Origin: DATBQN01 sp963755825
GTDB lineage: Bacteria > Acidobacteriota > Thermoanaerobaculia > Multivoradales > UBA5704
DNA length: 64,000 bases
Direction: 5' to 3'
NCBI GenBank assembly: GCA_963755825.1
Contig: CAVWLA010000001.1
Coordinates: 186,001-250,000, forward strand
Notes under the pieces: model-generated
Database searches by the model: none
What the model saw: the letters and a program-made list of their open reading frames with translations, nothing else
What the model was told of the DNA's origin: nothing
Shown here: piece by piece, positions 8,272 through 17,861 of the stretch
Position numbering within the stretch: the first letter of the stretch is position 1
Layout of the letters: every line of letters begins with the position of its first letter
Translations under genes and position numbers: made by a program

Positions 8272-9124
8272 GCCGTCCACCCGCCGTCGACGATCAGGTT
8301 GGCGCCGGTCATGTAGCGCGAGGCATCGCCGGCGAGGAAGACCAGGGCGCCGTCGTAATCGGCGGGGTCGGCCATGCGGCCGAGCGGCGTGCGCGCCGCG
8401 TAGCGGGCGACGAAATCCGCGTCCTGGCCGTTGGCGACGCCGCCGGGCGAGAGCGCGTTGACGCGCACCCCGGCGCTCCCCCAGTAGGCGGCGAGATGGC
8501 GGGTGAGGGCGAGCACCGCTCCCTTGCTCGTCGGGTAGGCGGCTGATTTCCAGAACGTCTGGCTGCCGTCGGCGCGCCGGTAGAGGCTGGGATCGGGGGC
8601 GACGACGCCGTAGGTCGAGGCGATGTTGACGATCGAGCCGGCGCCGCGCCGCGCCATCTCGGCGCCGAGCGCCTGGCAGCAGAGGAAGGTGCCGGTGACG
8701 TTGACGCGGAGAGAGGCCTCCCAGAGCGCCAGCGGGTGGTTCTCGACGCGCAACAGGTCGCCGCCGCCGGGACCCTCGACCTTCTCGTCGAGCGCGGCGT
8801 TGTTGACCAGCACGTGGACGCGGCCGAAGCGGGCGAGGACGGCGTCCCGGAGGGCGGCGACCGCCTCCGGCCGCGTGATGTCGACCGGCACCGCGAGCAT
8901 GCTGCGGCCGTGCGCCGCGGCGAGCCCGGCGGCGAGCTCAGCCGCCGCCGCCGCCGGGGCGCCGTCGAGATCCGCCGCCACCACAGAGGCGCCGGCGCGG
9001 GCGAGGGCGGCGGCGAAACGGCGGCCGAGGAGCCCGGCGGCGCCGGTGACGACGGCGACGCGGCCGAGGAGCGGCAGGACGGCCGCCGCCGCCGCCTCGC
9101 TCGGATTGGGGAGCACCGCCGATC

Positions 9125-9128
<4 letters not shown>
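8265..9128 (-). CDS. Short-chain dehydrogenase/reductase
   Basis: This is a classical SDR of 287 residues: the cofactor motif is VVTGAAGLLGRRFA, followed by the Asp in VVAADLDG (NAD preference likely), NNAA, the catalytic Ser in NIASTYG and the YxxxK pair in AAYPTSK. The sequence ends in the family-typical YMTGANLIVDGGWTAW. Its start ATG overlaps the TGA of the aminotransferase gene as ATGA. In this operon it probably oxidises or reduces a sugar hydroxyl or keto group on the way to the ulosonic acid, either providing the ketone for the aminotransferase or reducing a ketose from the transketolase. The exact substrate is inference. Confidence 0.92.
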
Positions 9129-10465
<1,337 letters not shown>

Positions 10466-10481
10466 GGCGGGCCTCGCTCGT

Positions 10482-11402
10482 TCAGTTGCTGCGTTCGAGG
10501 GCGGCGACGATGCGCGCCGCGAGCTGCGGACCGGTGAAGCCCTCGTGCGCCAGCACCGCCGGCAGCAGGGCGGGGGCGAACCAGCGGGCGGCGAGGGCGA
10601 TCGGGTGAACGCGGCGGGCGATGCCGTGGCGGACCAGCACCTCGGCGACCGCGCTGTAGAGGCCGCCGGTCTCCAGGTGGTCCTCGACGGTCACCACGAG
10701 ATCCGCGGCGCGCGCCGCGGCGGCGACCGCCTCCTCGTCCAGGGGCGCCAGGGTGCGCAGGTCGACGAGCGCCGCGGGGACGCCGCGGGCGTCGAGCGCC
10801 TGGCGCGCCCGCTCCGCCTCGGCGAGGAGGAAGCCGTAGGTGAGGATGGCGACGCCGCCGCTGCCGCCGGCGGCGATCACCTCGGCCTCGCCGAGGCGGA
10901 AGGGGGCCCGCGCGCGGCCGGCGAGCGCCGGCGCCATGGCGTTGTGGCGCACGTAGCAGGGGTGGGGGCTGGCGGCGATCGCCGGCAGCGCGCGGGCCAG
11001 CTCCGCCTCGTCGGAGGGGCAGACCACCTGCATGCCGGGGATGCCGCGGAGGAGCGCCACGTCCTCGATCGCCTGATGGGTTGGGCCGTTGGCCTCCGAC
11101 AGGAAGCCCGGCACGGCGCCGACGAGCTTGACCGGCAGGCCGCCGATGCCGACGTCGGTGCGGATGAACTCGAAGGCGCGGAGGGTGAGGAAGGCGGCGA
11201 GCGCGTGGACCACCGGCACCCGGCCGCGGAGCGCCAGGCCCGCGGCGGCGCCGACCATCGTCTGCTCGGCGATGCCGACGTCGAGGAAGCGGCGGCCGAG
11301 GATCGCCGGCAGGCCGCGGATGGGGGCGCGGTTCTCCGCCGTCATGACGATGATCTCGGGCCGCTCGGCGGCGAGCGCGGCGAGCGCCGTCTCGTAGCTC
11401 AC
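10482..11402 (-). CDS. Transketolase, C-terminal subunit (pyrimidine-binding and C-terminal domains)
   Basis: The 306-residue protein matches the C-terminal half of split transketolases. The pyrimidine-binding domain shows FLDVGIAEQTMVGAAAGLA, with the catalytic Glu that activates thiamine diphosphate, then FEFIRTDVG and SEANGPTHQAIEDVALLRG. The C-terminal domain follows (GVAILTYGFLLAEAERAR, VVTVEDHLETGGL). The start GTG overlaps the TGA of the N-terminal subunit gene (GTGA), so the two are translationally coupled and should form one enzyme. Transketolase moves a two-carbon ketol unit between sugars. Its presence among ulosonic-acid genes suggests that it builds the aldose or ketose precursor rather than serving central metabolism. 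Confidence 0.93.
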   Translation of the reverse strand: MSYETALAALAAERPEIIVMTAENRAPIRGLPAILGRRFLDVGIAEQTMVGAAAGLALRGRVPVVHALAAFLTLRAFEFIRTDVGIGGLPVKLVGAVPGFLSEANGPTHQAIEDVALLRGIPGMQVVCPSDEAELARALPAIAASPHPCYVRHNAMAPALAGRARAPFRLGEAEVIAAGGSGGVAILTYGFLLAEAERARQALDARGVPAALVDLRTLAPLDEEAVAAAARAADLVVTVEDHLETGGLYSAVAEVLVRHGIARRVHPIALAARWFAPALLPAVLAHEGFTGPQLAARIVAALERSN

Positions 11403-12293
11403 CGCACGATCCTCCCCGGCGTCGCCAGCGTCGCGGCCGGCGCGCCGTGGAGCTCGGCGACGAGCGCCGCGACCTCCGCCGCGTCGAGATCGGCGAACCA
11501 GCGGTCGGCGCGGCCTTCGAGGCTCGCCAGGCCCTTGCCGCGCACGGTGCGGGCGACGATGGCGCTCGGCCGTCCGCCGGCGAAGGGGAGCTCGCGCGAG
11601 AGCGCCTCGAGGGCGTCGAAGGAGTGGCCGTCGACGTCGCGGCACGACCAGCCGAAGGCGCGAAACTTGGCGGCGAGCGGCTCGAGCGGCACCAGCTCCT
11701 CGGTCGGCAGGTTGGCCTGGAAGCCGTTGCGGTCGACGATCGCCGTCAGGTTGTCGAGCCCGAGGGCGGCGGCGACCAGGCAGGCCTCCCACACCGACCC
11801 CTCGTCGAGCTCGCCGTCGCCGAGGATGACGAAGACGCGGTTGCCGCCGCCGCGGAGGCGGATGTCGTAGGCGACGCCGAGGGCGACCGAGAGCAGGTGG
11901 CCGAGCGAGCCCGAATGGAACTCGACGCCGGGCACCGAGCGGTTGGGGTGCCAGTAGATGGCGCTGCCGGCGGCGAGGTGGGTGGCGAGGCGCGCGTGGT
12001 CGAGGAAGCCGAGCTCGACGAGCGTCGCGTAGAGCGCCGGCACGTCGTGCCCCTTGGAGAGGAAGAGGTAGTCGCGGCCGGGATCGTCGAGCGTCTGGGG
12101 CGAGATGCTGAGCACCCGACCGTAGAGGTGGACGAGGAGGTCGGCGCACGGAGAGCGAGGCGCCGAGGAAGCAGCCGCCGGCGGTCGCCAGGCGGAGGAT
12201 CTGCTCGCGCACCGCGAGGGCGACGCGCGGCAGCGCGGCGGCCGCGAGCCGCGGCGCGGTCGCGGCGGTGGCGACGGCTGCCGGCGTCGTCAC
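11399..12293 (-). pseudogene. Transketolase, N-terminal (thiamine-diphosphate) subunit, with a +1 frameshift
   Basis: The main part carries the ThDP-binding domain: LFLSKGHDVPALYA, HSGSLGHLLSVALG and GDGELDEGSVWEA with DNLTAIVDRN. The first 48 codons lie in another frame, from a GTG at 12293 that overlaps the previous stop (GTGA): VREQILRLATAGGCFLGASLS. The families continue with C-A-D-L-L-V-x-L-Y-G, and exactly that peptide is encoded one base further on (CADLLVHLYGRVLSISPQ). The extra base is at or next to 12149. Without a frame change only a protein from codon 12115 would be made, lacking the first helices. Mutation or assembly error are both possible; no slippery homopolymer is evident. 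Confidence 0.85.
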
Positions 12294-13111
12294 GAGGCGG
12301 CCTCGAGCGCGCGCGTCGCCGAGCGCGGCACGGTGGTCAGCTCGTCGAGGTGGTCGCGGTACCAGTTGACGCCGGCGTAGCGCTGGTTGAGATCGAAGAT
12401 CTCGGGGCGGGCGTCGAAGAGCGCCAGGATCTCCGCCAGCCCGAAGATCGGCCGCTCCGGCCGCCACAGCGCCTCGTAGACCGCGGCGACGAGGTCGAAG
12501 TCCTCGCGGTAGTCGACGGTCAGGCGGTGGCTCATCGAGAGGTCGCGGCCGTCCTCCCAGACGACGCTGCCGAGGCGGAAGCGCTGCCGCCGCTCCCAGA
12601 GGAACGGCGTCGTGTGCTCGCGCTCGAACGGGCGCCAGGCCTCGCGCCAGGCGATCTCCAGCGCCGTCGCCGTCATCACCTCGACGTCGTTGCCGTCCGG
12701 CTAGGTGGCGGGGTGGAGGTTGCCCAGGTAGTCGTAGCGCTCGGGGTCGGCGAGGAAGGCGCCGAGCACGCTGCGGATGGCGCCGGGGTCGATCAGCGGG
12801 CAGTCGGAGGGGATCTTCGCCACCGCGTCGGCCTGGAAGGCGCGCGCCGCCTGGTGGTGGCGGTGGAGGAGGTCGGTCGGGTGGCCGCTGACGAAGGCCA
12901 CGCCCAGCCGCTGGCAGAGCTGGCGGATGGGCTCGTCGCCCGGCGTGCGGGTGGTGGCGACGGCGATGTCGAACGCCAGCTCGGGGCTGCGCGCCGCGGC
13001 GATGCGCTCGAGCTGGCGCTGCAGCATCGGCGCCCCGGCGAGCGGCAGGAGGACCTTGCCCGGCAGGCGGGTGGAGGCGAGCCGCGCCTGGACGACGACG
13101 AGGAGCCTCAT
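12290..13111 (-). pseudogene. SpsF-type cytidylyltransferase, interrupted by an in-frame TAG at codon 137
   Basis: The N-terminal half is a nucleotidyltransferase of the SpsF/acylneuraminate cytidylyltransferase family: MRLLVVVQARLASTRLPGKV, MLQRQLERI, DIAVATT and AKIPSDCPLIDP. It ends NLHPAT-TAG (12701-12703). The frame continues without shift into PDGNDVEVMTATALEIAW, EREHTTPFLW, HRLTVDYREDFDLV and NQRYAGVNWYR, the rest of the family. Relatives read TYPDGxDVEV, so a Tyr codon TAC has become TAG. The family activates sugars with CTP to CMP-sugars. Start and stop both overlap neighbours (ATGA and GTGA). As written the gene gives only a 136-residue fragment unless the stop is suppressed or is a sequencing error. 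Confidence 0.85.
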
Positions 13112-14232
13112 CCGCCGGCCCTCGAGGAGACCAGCGCCGGCAGGCGGGCCGGCTCCCGGCGGGCCGGCGACGGCGCCGCCAGCACCTCGCGGCAGACCGC
13201 CGCGATGCGCGCCGCGGCGGCGCCGTGCTGGAGGGGCAGGAGGCGGCGGAGCTCGTCGAGGCCGTAGTAGGAATGGACCTCTTTGCCGAGCGCCAGGCCG
13301 ACGAAGGCGGTCGAGGAGTACTGGGTGACGAGGAGGTCGCAGCGCGCGATGAGCGCCTCGGCGGAGCCGGACTCGACGACGTGAGCCGCCGGCGCCCAGC
13401 GGGCGATCTCGCGGCGGGCGCGAGCGACGTTCTCGTTGGGGTGGAGCTTGACGACGAGGGGCCGGCCGGCGGCGAGCCCGACGGCGGCGAGGAGGAAGCC
13501 GCGCCGGTCGTCGCGCTTCCAGGTCTCCCGCGCGTCCGAGGTGCAGACCAGGGCGTAGCCCGCGGCGGGGATTCCGGCGGGCTGCGGCAGCGCGAGGAAG
13601 CGCCGGCAGTCGTCGAAGTTGGGGATGCCGGTCACCATCACGCGGTCGGCCGGCGCGCCGTGGTCGACGAATAGGTCGCGGTAGCCCTCGCTGGCGACGC
13701 AGAAGCGGTCGTAGCGGCCGGAGAGCCCGGTCGTCGCGGTGCCGGCGAGCCAGCGCGGCAGGACGGGGAAGCGGCGCCAGAGCGCGAAGGCGCCGGCGAG
13801 GGGATCGAGGATTCCCTCCTGCACGAGGACCACCCGCGAGCGCCTGATGTTCCGCGGCACGACGAGGTCGGAGCAGGTGACGACGAGGTCGTAGCGGCCC
13901 TCGCGGCCATCGGAGCCCGCGGAGCCATCGCAGCCAATACGGCCGCCGAGGTCGACGGCGAGCCGGTGCTCGGCGAGATAGGCGAGACAGCGGGCGCGCA
14001 GCTTGTCGCCGAGGACGGTGAACTCGACCAAGCCGGCGCGGCGGGCGAGCTCGAGGAGGCCGTCGGCGTAGTAGGGGGTGAAGCGCTGCTCGTGCTCGGC
14101 GAGCTGGCGCGCCACCTGGTGCATCTGCGTCGTCTGGTTGAGCGAGCCGCAGATGAAGAGGATGCGGCCCGGCGAGCGCTCGGATGCGGGTTCGGGCACG
14201 GCGACCAGTCTGCCGCTCGGCCGTGGCCGCAC
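13108..14232 (-). CDS. GT-B-like surface-polysaccharide transferase, first gene of the sugar-acid operon
   Basis: The protein has the two-domain look of GT-B enzymes related to CDP-glycerol glycerophosphotransferases, KpsC/S-type Kdo transferases and UDP-GlcNAc 2-epimerases. The N-terminal domain has GRILFICGSLNQTTQMHQVA and VLVQEGILDP. The C-terminal nucleotide-binding half has the typical VVKLHPNEN, then IARCDLLVTQYSSTAFVGLALGKEV, where the family places a conserved Ser/Thr pair. It is therefore a candidate for transferring the CMP-activated product. No signal peptide or membrane segment is seen. The start is unsure: GTG at 14232 or GTG at 14199. Its stop overlaps the next start as ATGA. 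The specific function is inferred from context. Confidence 0.72.
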   Translation of the reverse strand: MRPRPSGRLVAVPEPASERSPGRILFICGSLNQTTQMHQVARQLAEHEQRFTPYYADGLLELARRAGLVEFTVLGDKLRARCLAYLAEHRLAVDLGGRIGCDGSAGSDGREGRYDLVVTCSDLVVPRNIRRSRVVLVQEGILDPLAGAFALWRRFPVLPRWLAGTATTGLSGRYDRFCVASEGYRDLFVDHGAPADRVMVTGIPNFDDCRRFLALPQPAGIPAAGYALVCTSDARETWKRDDRRGFLLAAVGLAAGRPLVVKLHPNENVARARREIARWAPAAHVVESGSAEALIARCDLLVTQYSSTAFVGLALGKEVHSYYGLDELRRLLPLQHGAAAARIAAVCREVLAAPSPARREPARLPALVSSRAGG

Positions 14233-14320
14233 GGTGACCGGCCGGTGACGGGTGGCGAGCGGAGCCGTGCCCTGGCGGTGAACGGCGGGTCACGCGCCGG
14301 TGGCGGCCGCCGGGCCTCCT

Positions 14321-14336
14321 TCACCTCTTTTTCATG
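14321..14336 (+). promoter_or_regulatory. Candidate response-regulator box before the two-component operon
   Basis: TCACC-TCTTTT-TCATG lies 54 bp upstream of the regulator ATG. It matches, with one mismatch per half, the perfect TCATC-N6-TCATC repeats in front of the two next transcription units. An 11-bp spaced direct repeat is the usual form of an OmpR-family operator, so autoregulation is likely. No footprint evidence exists. Confidence 0.45.
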
Positions 14337-14389
14337 ACTTTGCGATTAGGATTCGCCCAGCCGCCGTCCGGCGCGCCGCAGAACCTGCC

Positions 14390-15067
14390 ATGAAGCTGCT
14401 CCTGATCGAGGATTCGACGCGCCTGCGCTCGGCGCTCGAGAACGGGCTGCGCAAGGCCGGGTACGCCGTCGACACCGCGAAGGACGGGCGCGACGGCCTG
14501 TGGATGGCGCTCGAGGTCGAGTACGACGTGATCGTCCTCGACCTCATGCTCCCCGGCGTCGACGGCCTGAGCGCGCTGCGCCAGCTCCGCGAGCGGGGGA
14601 GGAACACCCACATCTTGATCCTCTCCGCCAAGGACACCGTCGAGGACCGCGTGCAGGGCCTCCGTTGCGGCGCCGACGACTATCTCGTCAAGCCGTTCGC
14701 GTTCGACGAGCTCTGCGCCCGCCTCGAAGCGCTCGTCCGCCGCGCCTATCACGCCAAGAATCCGCTCCTGCGCCGCGGTCCGCTGGAGATGAACACCGCC
14801 TCGCGGCGGGTCACCTGCGGCGGCCGCGAGGTGAGCCTCACGCCGCGCGAGTACAGCCTCCTCGAGATCCTCGTCCGGCGCTCCGGCGAGGTGCTGAGCC
14901 GGCGGGAGCTGTGGAAGAGCCTCTACGAGTTCGATCGCGAGGTGACCAGCAACGTCGTCGAGGTGCTGATCTACTCCCTGCGCAAGAAGCTCAGCCTGGC
15001 GGCGGCTCGCGATCTGATCAAGACGCGGCGCGGCCAGGGCTATCTGATCGACGAGCCGGCGCCGTGA
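14390..15067 (+). CDS. OmpR-family response regulator
   Basis: The 225-residue regulator has a receiver domain with the acidic pocket (LLIEDS), the phospho-accepting Asp51 in VIVLDLMLPGVDGL, and the Lys of LVKPFAFDEL. It is followed by a winged-helix DNA-binding domain (VSLTPREYSLLEILVRRSG, SNVVEVLIYSLRKKL, TRRGQGYLI). This makes it a QseB/PmrA/CopR-like transcription factor. The sensor gene starts inside its stop codon (GTGA), so the pair is coupled. Direct repeats found before this operon, before the YncE-like gene and before the PAP2 gene are the probable binding sites, which would make envelope modification its regulon. Confidence 0.95.
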   Translation: MKLLLIEDSTRLRSALENGLRKAGYAVDTAKDGRDGLWMALEVEYDVIVLDLMLPGVDGLSALRQLRERGRNTHILILSAKDTVEDRVQGLRCGADDYLVKPFAFDELCARLEALVRRAYHAKNPLLRRGPLEMNTASRRVTCGGREVSLTPREYSLLEILVRRSGEVLSRRELWKSLYEFDREVTSNVVEVLIYSLRKKLSLAAARDLIKTRRGQGYLIDEPAP

Positions 15068-16563
15068 GATCGCTGCGCGGTGCGCTGATCCTCTGGCTGC
15101 TCGTCGGCATCGGCCTGCTGGTGACCGCGGCGGGCTTGCTGCTCGATCGGCGGATCGGCTCCCGCCTGCGGCAGGATTTCGACGACGAGCTGATCGCCGA
15201 GGCGCGCTCGGTCATGGCGGTCGCCGAGCAGCACGACGGCGAGGTGACGGTGGAGCTCAGCCCGGGGCTGCTGCCGCAGTTCGAGGCGGGCCGGGAGGCC
15301 GACTATTTCGAGGTCTGGCTGCCGGGCCGCCGCGTCCTGGCGCGCTCGCGGTCGCTCGGCGGCCGCGACCTCCCGCGCTCGCCGTCGCCGGCGCCGGGCT
15401 TTCAATTCGGCGATCTCACGCTGCCGGACGGCCGCGCCGGGCGGCGGGTGGAGGTGACGTTTCGTCCCCAGGTCGAGCCGGGGGACCAGGGAAAGGCCGG
15501 CGGCTCCGGCAGCGGGGACAGCAGGGTCACGCTGGTGGTCGCCACCGGCGCGGGGAGCCTCAACGCCTTTCTCGCCTCTCTCCACCGCACGCTGGAGCTC
15601 TTCATCCTCGGCCTCCTCGTCGGCAGCGCCGTCCTGGTGCGGGCGGTCACCGGCTTCGCCCTGCGCCCGCTCGACGACCTCGGCCGCCGGCTGGAGGACG
15701 TCGACGCCGGCTCGCTGCGCGAAAGGGTGGTGGTCGATCGCGCGCCGGCCGAGCTGGCCTCGACGATCGAGCACCTCAACGGCCTGCTGGAGCGGCTCGC
15801 CGAGTCGTTCGAGCGCGAGCGGATGTTCTCGGCCAGCCTGGCGCACGAGCTGCGCACTCCTCTCGCCGAGCTGCGCGCGATCACCGAGATCGCCCTCAAA
15901 TGGCCGGAGGACTCCGCCGCCCTGCTCGGCGCGCTCGGCGAGGCGCGGAGCTGCGGGCTGCAGATGGAGGGGATCGTCGTCAGCCTGCTCACCCTCGCCC
16001 GCTGCGAGAGCGGGCAGCAGTCGCTTCGCCTGTCGAGGGTGGCGCTCAGCGAGCTCGCCGCGGGCTGCTGGAAGGCTGCCGCGGCCGAGGCGGAGAGCCG
16101 GCGGATGACGTTCTCCCTGCAGGTGCCCGCCGAGCTCACCCTCGTCACCGACCGCGAGATGCTGGGGCTCGTCCTCTCCAACCTGCTCGCCAACGCCGTC
16201 GCCTACGGCCCTCCCGGCGGCAGGGTCACCTGCGCGGCCACCGCTGCCGACGGGCGATTCCGGCTGAGCGTCGCCAATCCGACCCTGAGCCTGGCCGCCG
16301 GCGATCTGCCCCATCTCTTCGACCGCTTCTGGCGTCAGGACGCCGCCCGCTCGGAGGGTCACGCCGGCCTCGGCCTGAGCCTGGTCGCCGCCCTCTGCGA
16401 CCTGCTCGGGCTGGCGAAGGAGGCGCGCCTCGGCGATGGAGCCTTCGAGATCTCGATCTCCGGCGCCGTCGCCGGCTCGGCGGCCGCGGACGACGCCGAG
16501 GCGGCGGCGGTCCCGACGGGCGAAGCCCGCCTCGCCATGTCGCCGCCGCCTGCGGCTCGATGA
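15064..16563 (+). CDS. Membrane sensor histidine kinase
   Basis: The 499-residue kinase starts at a GTG overlapping the regulator's TGA. It has two membrane segments (about residues 5-25 and 178-198) enclosing a periplasmic sensor of about 150 residues, then a HAMP linker (FALRPLDDLGRRLEDVDAGSL) and the dimerisation helix with the phosphorylated His261 in SLAHELRTPLAELRA. The ATPase domain has LLANAVAYGP (N box) and GHAGLGLSLV (G box). The C-terminal 40 residues are low-complexity Ala/Gly. The sensed signal cannot be read from sequence. The neighbouring PAP2 and ArnT-like genes suggest envelope stress or cationic peptides. Confidence 0.94.
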   Translation: MRSLRGALILWLLVGIGLLVTAAGLLLDRRIGSRLRQDFDDELIAEARSVMAVAEQHDGEVTVELSPGLLPQFEAGREADYFEVWLPGRRVLARSRSLGGRDLPRSPSPAPGFQFGDLTLPDGRAGRRVEVTFRPQVEPGDQGKAGGSGSGDSRVTLVVATGAGSLNAFLASLHRTLELFILGLLVGSAVLVRAVTGFALRPLDDLGRRLEDVDAGSLRERVVVDRAPAELASTIEHLNGLLERLAESFERERMFSASLAHELRTPLAELRAITEIALKWPEDSAALLGALGEARSCGLQMEGIVVSLLTLARCESGQQSLRLSRVALSELAAGCWKAAAAEAESRRMTFSLQVPAELTLVTDREMLGLVLSNLLANAVAYGPPGGRVTCAATAADGRFRLSVANPTLSLAAGDLPHLFDRFWRQDAARSEGHAGLGLSLVAALCDLLGLAKEARLGDGAFEISISGAVAGSAAADDAEAAAVPTGEARLAMSPPPAAR

Positions 16564-16581
16564 AAGCTGCGATGGCGGTTT

Positions 16582-16597
16582 GATGACGATTGGATGA
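16582..16597 (+). promoter_or_regulatory. Candidate response-regulator box before the YncE-like gene
   Basis: The perfect direct repeat GATGA-CGATTG-GATGA has an 11-bp period. Its reverse complement is TCATC-N6-TCATC, identical in half-sites and spacing to the box before the PAP2 gene. A TTGAC element follows at 16616-16620, about 80 bp before the ATG, but no good -10 is visible. Confidence 0.5.
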
Positions 16598-16694
16598 AGG
16601 CGGCGTGATTTCCGCTTGACGGCGCCTCGCCGGCTCGGCAGAGTCGGCCCGTGCGCCAGTCGCCGAACCATCTCGCAACCCACGTGGAGAAACC

Positions 16695-17741
16695 ATGATC
16701 CGCTCTCTCCTCTCAGCGATCCTCCTCGCCTCGCTCGCCCTCCCCCTCCCTGCCGCGGCGGCCGCCCCGGCGCCGACCCCGCCGGGCTACCACGTGGCAC
16801 GAGAGATCCAGATCGGCGGCGAAGGCGGCTGGGACTACCTCACCGTCGATGCCGCCGGGCGCCGCCTCTACGTGTCGCACACCGACAAGGTCGAGGTCAT
16901 CGACGTCGACGGCGGCAAGAAGGTGGGGGAGGTGGCGAACCTCGCCGGCGTGCACGGCATCGCCATCGCGAGCGACCTCGGGCGCGGCTTCATCAGCAAC
17001 GGCCGCCGCTCGACGGTGACCATCTTCGACCTCAAGTCGCTGGCCACCCTGGCCGACGTCAAGGTGACGGGCGAGAACCCGGACGCCATCCTCTACGATG
17101 CCGCGTCGTCGCGGGTCTTCGCCTTCAACGGCCGCTCGAAGAGCGCCACCGTTCTCGACGCGAAGAGCGGCAAGATCGTCGGCACCGTCGAGCTCGGCGG
17201 CAAGCCCGAGTTCGCCACCACCGACCTGCAGGGGCGGATCTTCGTCAACCTCGAGGACCTGAGCGAGATCGCCGTCATCGACGCCAACAGCCTGGCGGTC
17301 AAGGCCCGCTGGCCGCTCAAGCCGTGCGAGGAGCCGTCGGGCATGGCGATCGACCGCGCCCACCACCGGCTGCTCGCCGGCTGCGACAACAAGCTCGCCG
17401 CCGTCGTCGACAGCGAGAGCGGCAGGGTCGTCGCCACCGTCCCGATCGGCGAAGGGGTCGACGCCAACGCCTTCGATCCCGGCACCGGGCTCGGCTTCAG
17501 CTCGAACGGCAAGGACGCCACCCTGACGGTGATCCGCGAGGAGACGCCCGACCGCTTCAGCGTCGCCGAGAGCGTCCCCACCCGCAAGGGCGCGCGCACC
17601 ATGGCGCTCGACGAGAAGACCCATACCGTCTACCTGGTCACCGCCCAGCTCGGCCCGGCGCCGGCGGCCACCGCCGAGCAGCCGCGCCCGCGGCCGAAGA
17701 TCCTGCCCAACACCTTCACCATCCTCGTCGTCAGCCGCTGA
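16695..17741 (+). CDS. Exported YncE-like beta-propeller protein
   Basis: The 348-residue protein has a signal peptide (LLSAILLASLALPLPAAAAA). Its body is built of about seven 40-residue repeats of the YncE/cytochrome-cd1-like WD40-type pattern: RLYVSHTDKVEVIDVDGGKKVGEV, GFISNGRRSTVTIFDL, RVFAFNGRSKSATVLDAKSGK, GRIFVNLEDLSEIAVIDAN, LLAGCDNKLAAVVDSESGR and GLGFSSNGKDATLTVI. Such propellers are periplasmic binding scaffolds; E. coli YncE binds DNA in vitro. No catalytic residues are apparent. It stands behind the sensor kinase gene with its own candidate operator and terminator, so it is probably a target of the system. Confidence 0.9.
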   Translation: MIRSLLSAILLASLALPLPAAAAAPAPTPPGYHVAREIQIGGEGGWDYLTVDAAGRRLYVSHTDKVEVIDVDGGKKVGEVANLAGVHGIAIASDLGRGFISNGRRSTVTIFDLKSLATLADVKVTGENPDAILYDAASSRVFAFNGRSKSATVLDAKSGKIVGTVELGGKPEFATTDLQGRIFVNLEDLSEIAVIDANSLAVKARWPLKPCEEPSGMAIDRAHHRLLAGCDNKLAAVVDSESGRVVATVPIGEGVDANAFDPGTGLGFSSNGKDATLTVIREETPDRFSVAESVPTRKGARTMALDEKTHTVYLVTAQLGPAPAATAEQPRPRPKILPNTFTILVVSR

Positions 17742-17751
17742 GCGAGCCGCG

Positions 17752-17792
17752 GAGGCCGGCCGCCGGGGGAGCGAGCTCCGGCGGCCGGCCTC
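17752..17792 (+). terminator. Strong hairpin after the YncE-like gene
   Basis: A perfect 15-bp stem (17752-17766 with 17778-17792, arm GAGGCCGGCCGCCGG) encloses an 11-base loop, 10 bp after the stop codon. No T-run follows on the plus strand, so termination may be of the U-poor kind common in very GC-rich genomes. Its right foot overlaps the next operator. Confidence 0.65.
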
Positions 17793-17806
17793 ATCAGTCC
17801 TTCATC
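17791..17806 (+). promoter_or_regulatory. Candidate response-regulator box before the PAP2 gene
   Basis: The perfect direct repeat TCATC-AGTCCT-TCATC (11-bp period) lies 55 bp before the GTG start of the PAP2 gene. It has the same half-sites and spacing as the element before the YncE-like gene, in reverse orientation. Confidence 0.5.
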
Positions 17807-17861
17807 TAGGGTAGGCGAGACTCCTCCCACCGGAGATCCACCGGAGGGGAGGAATCGAACC

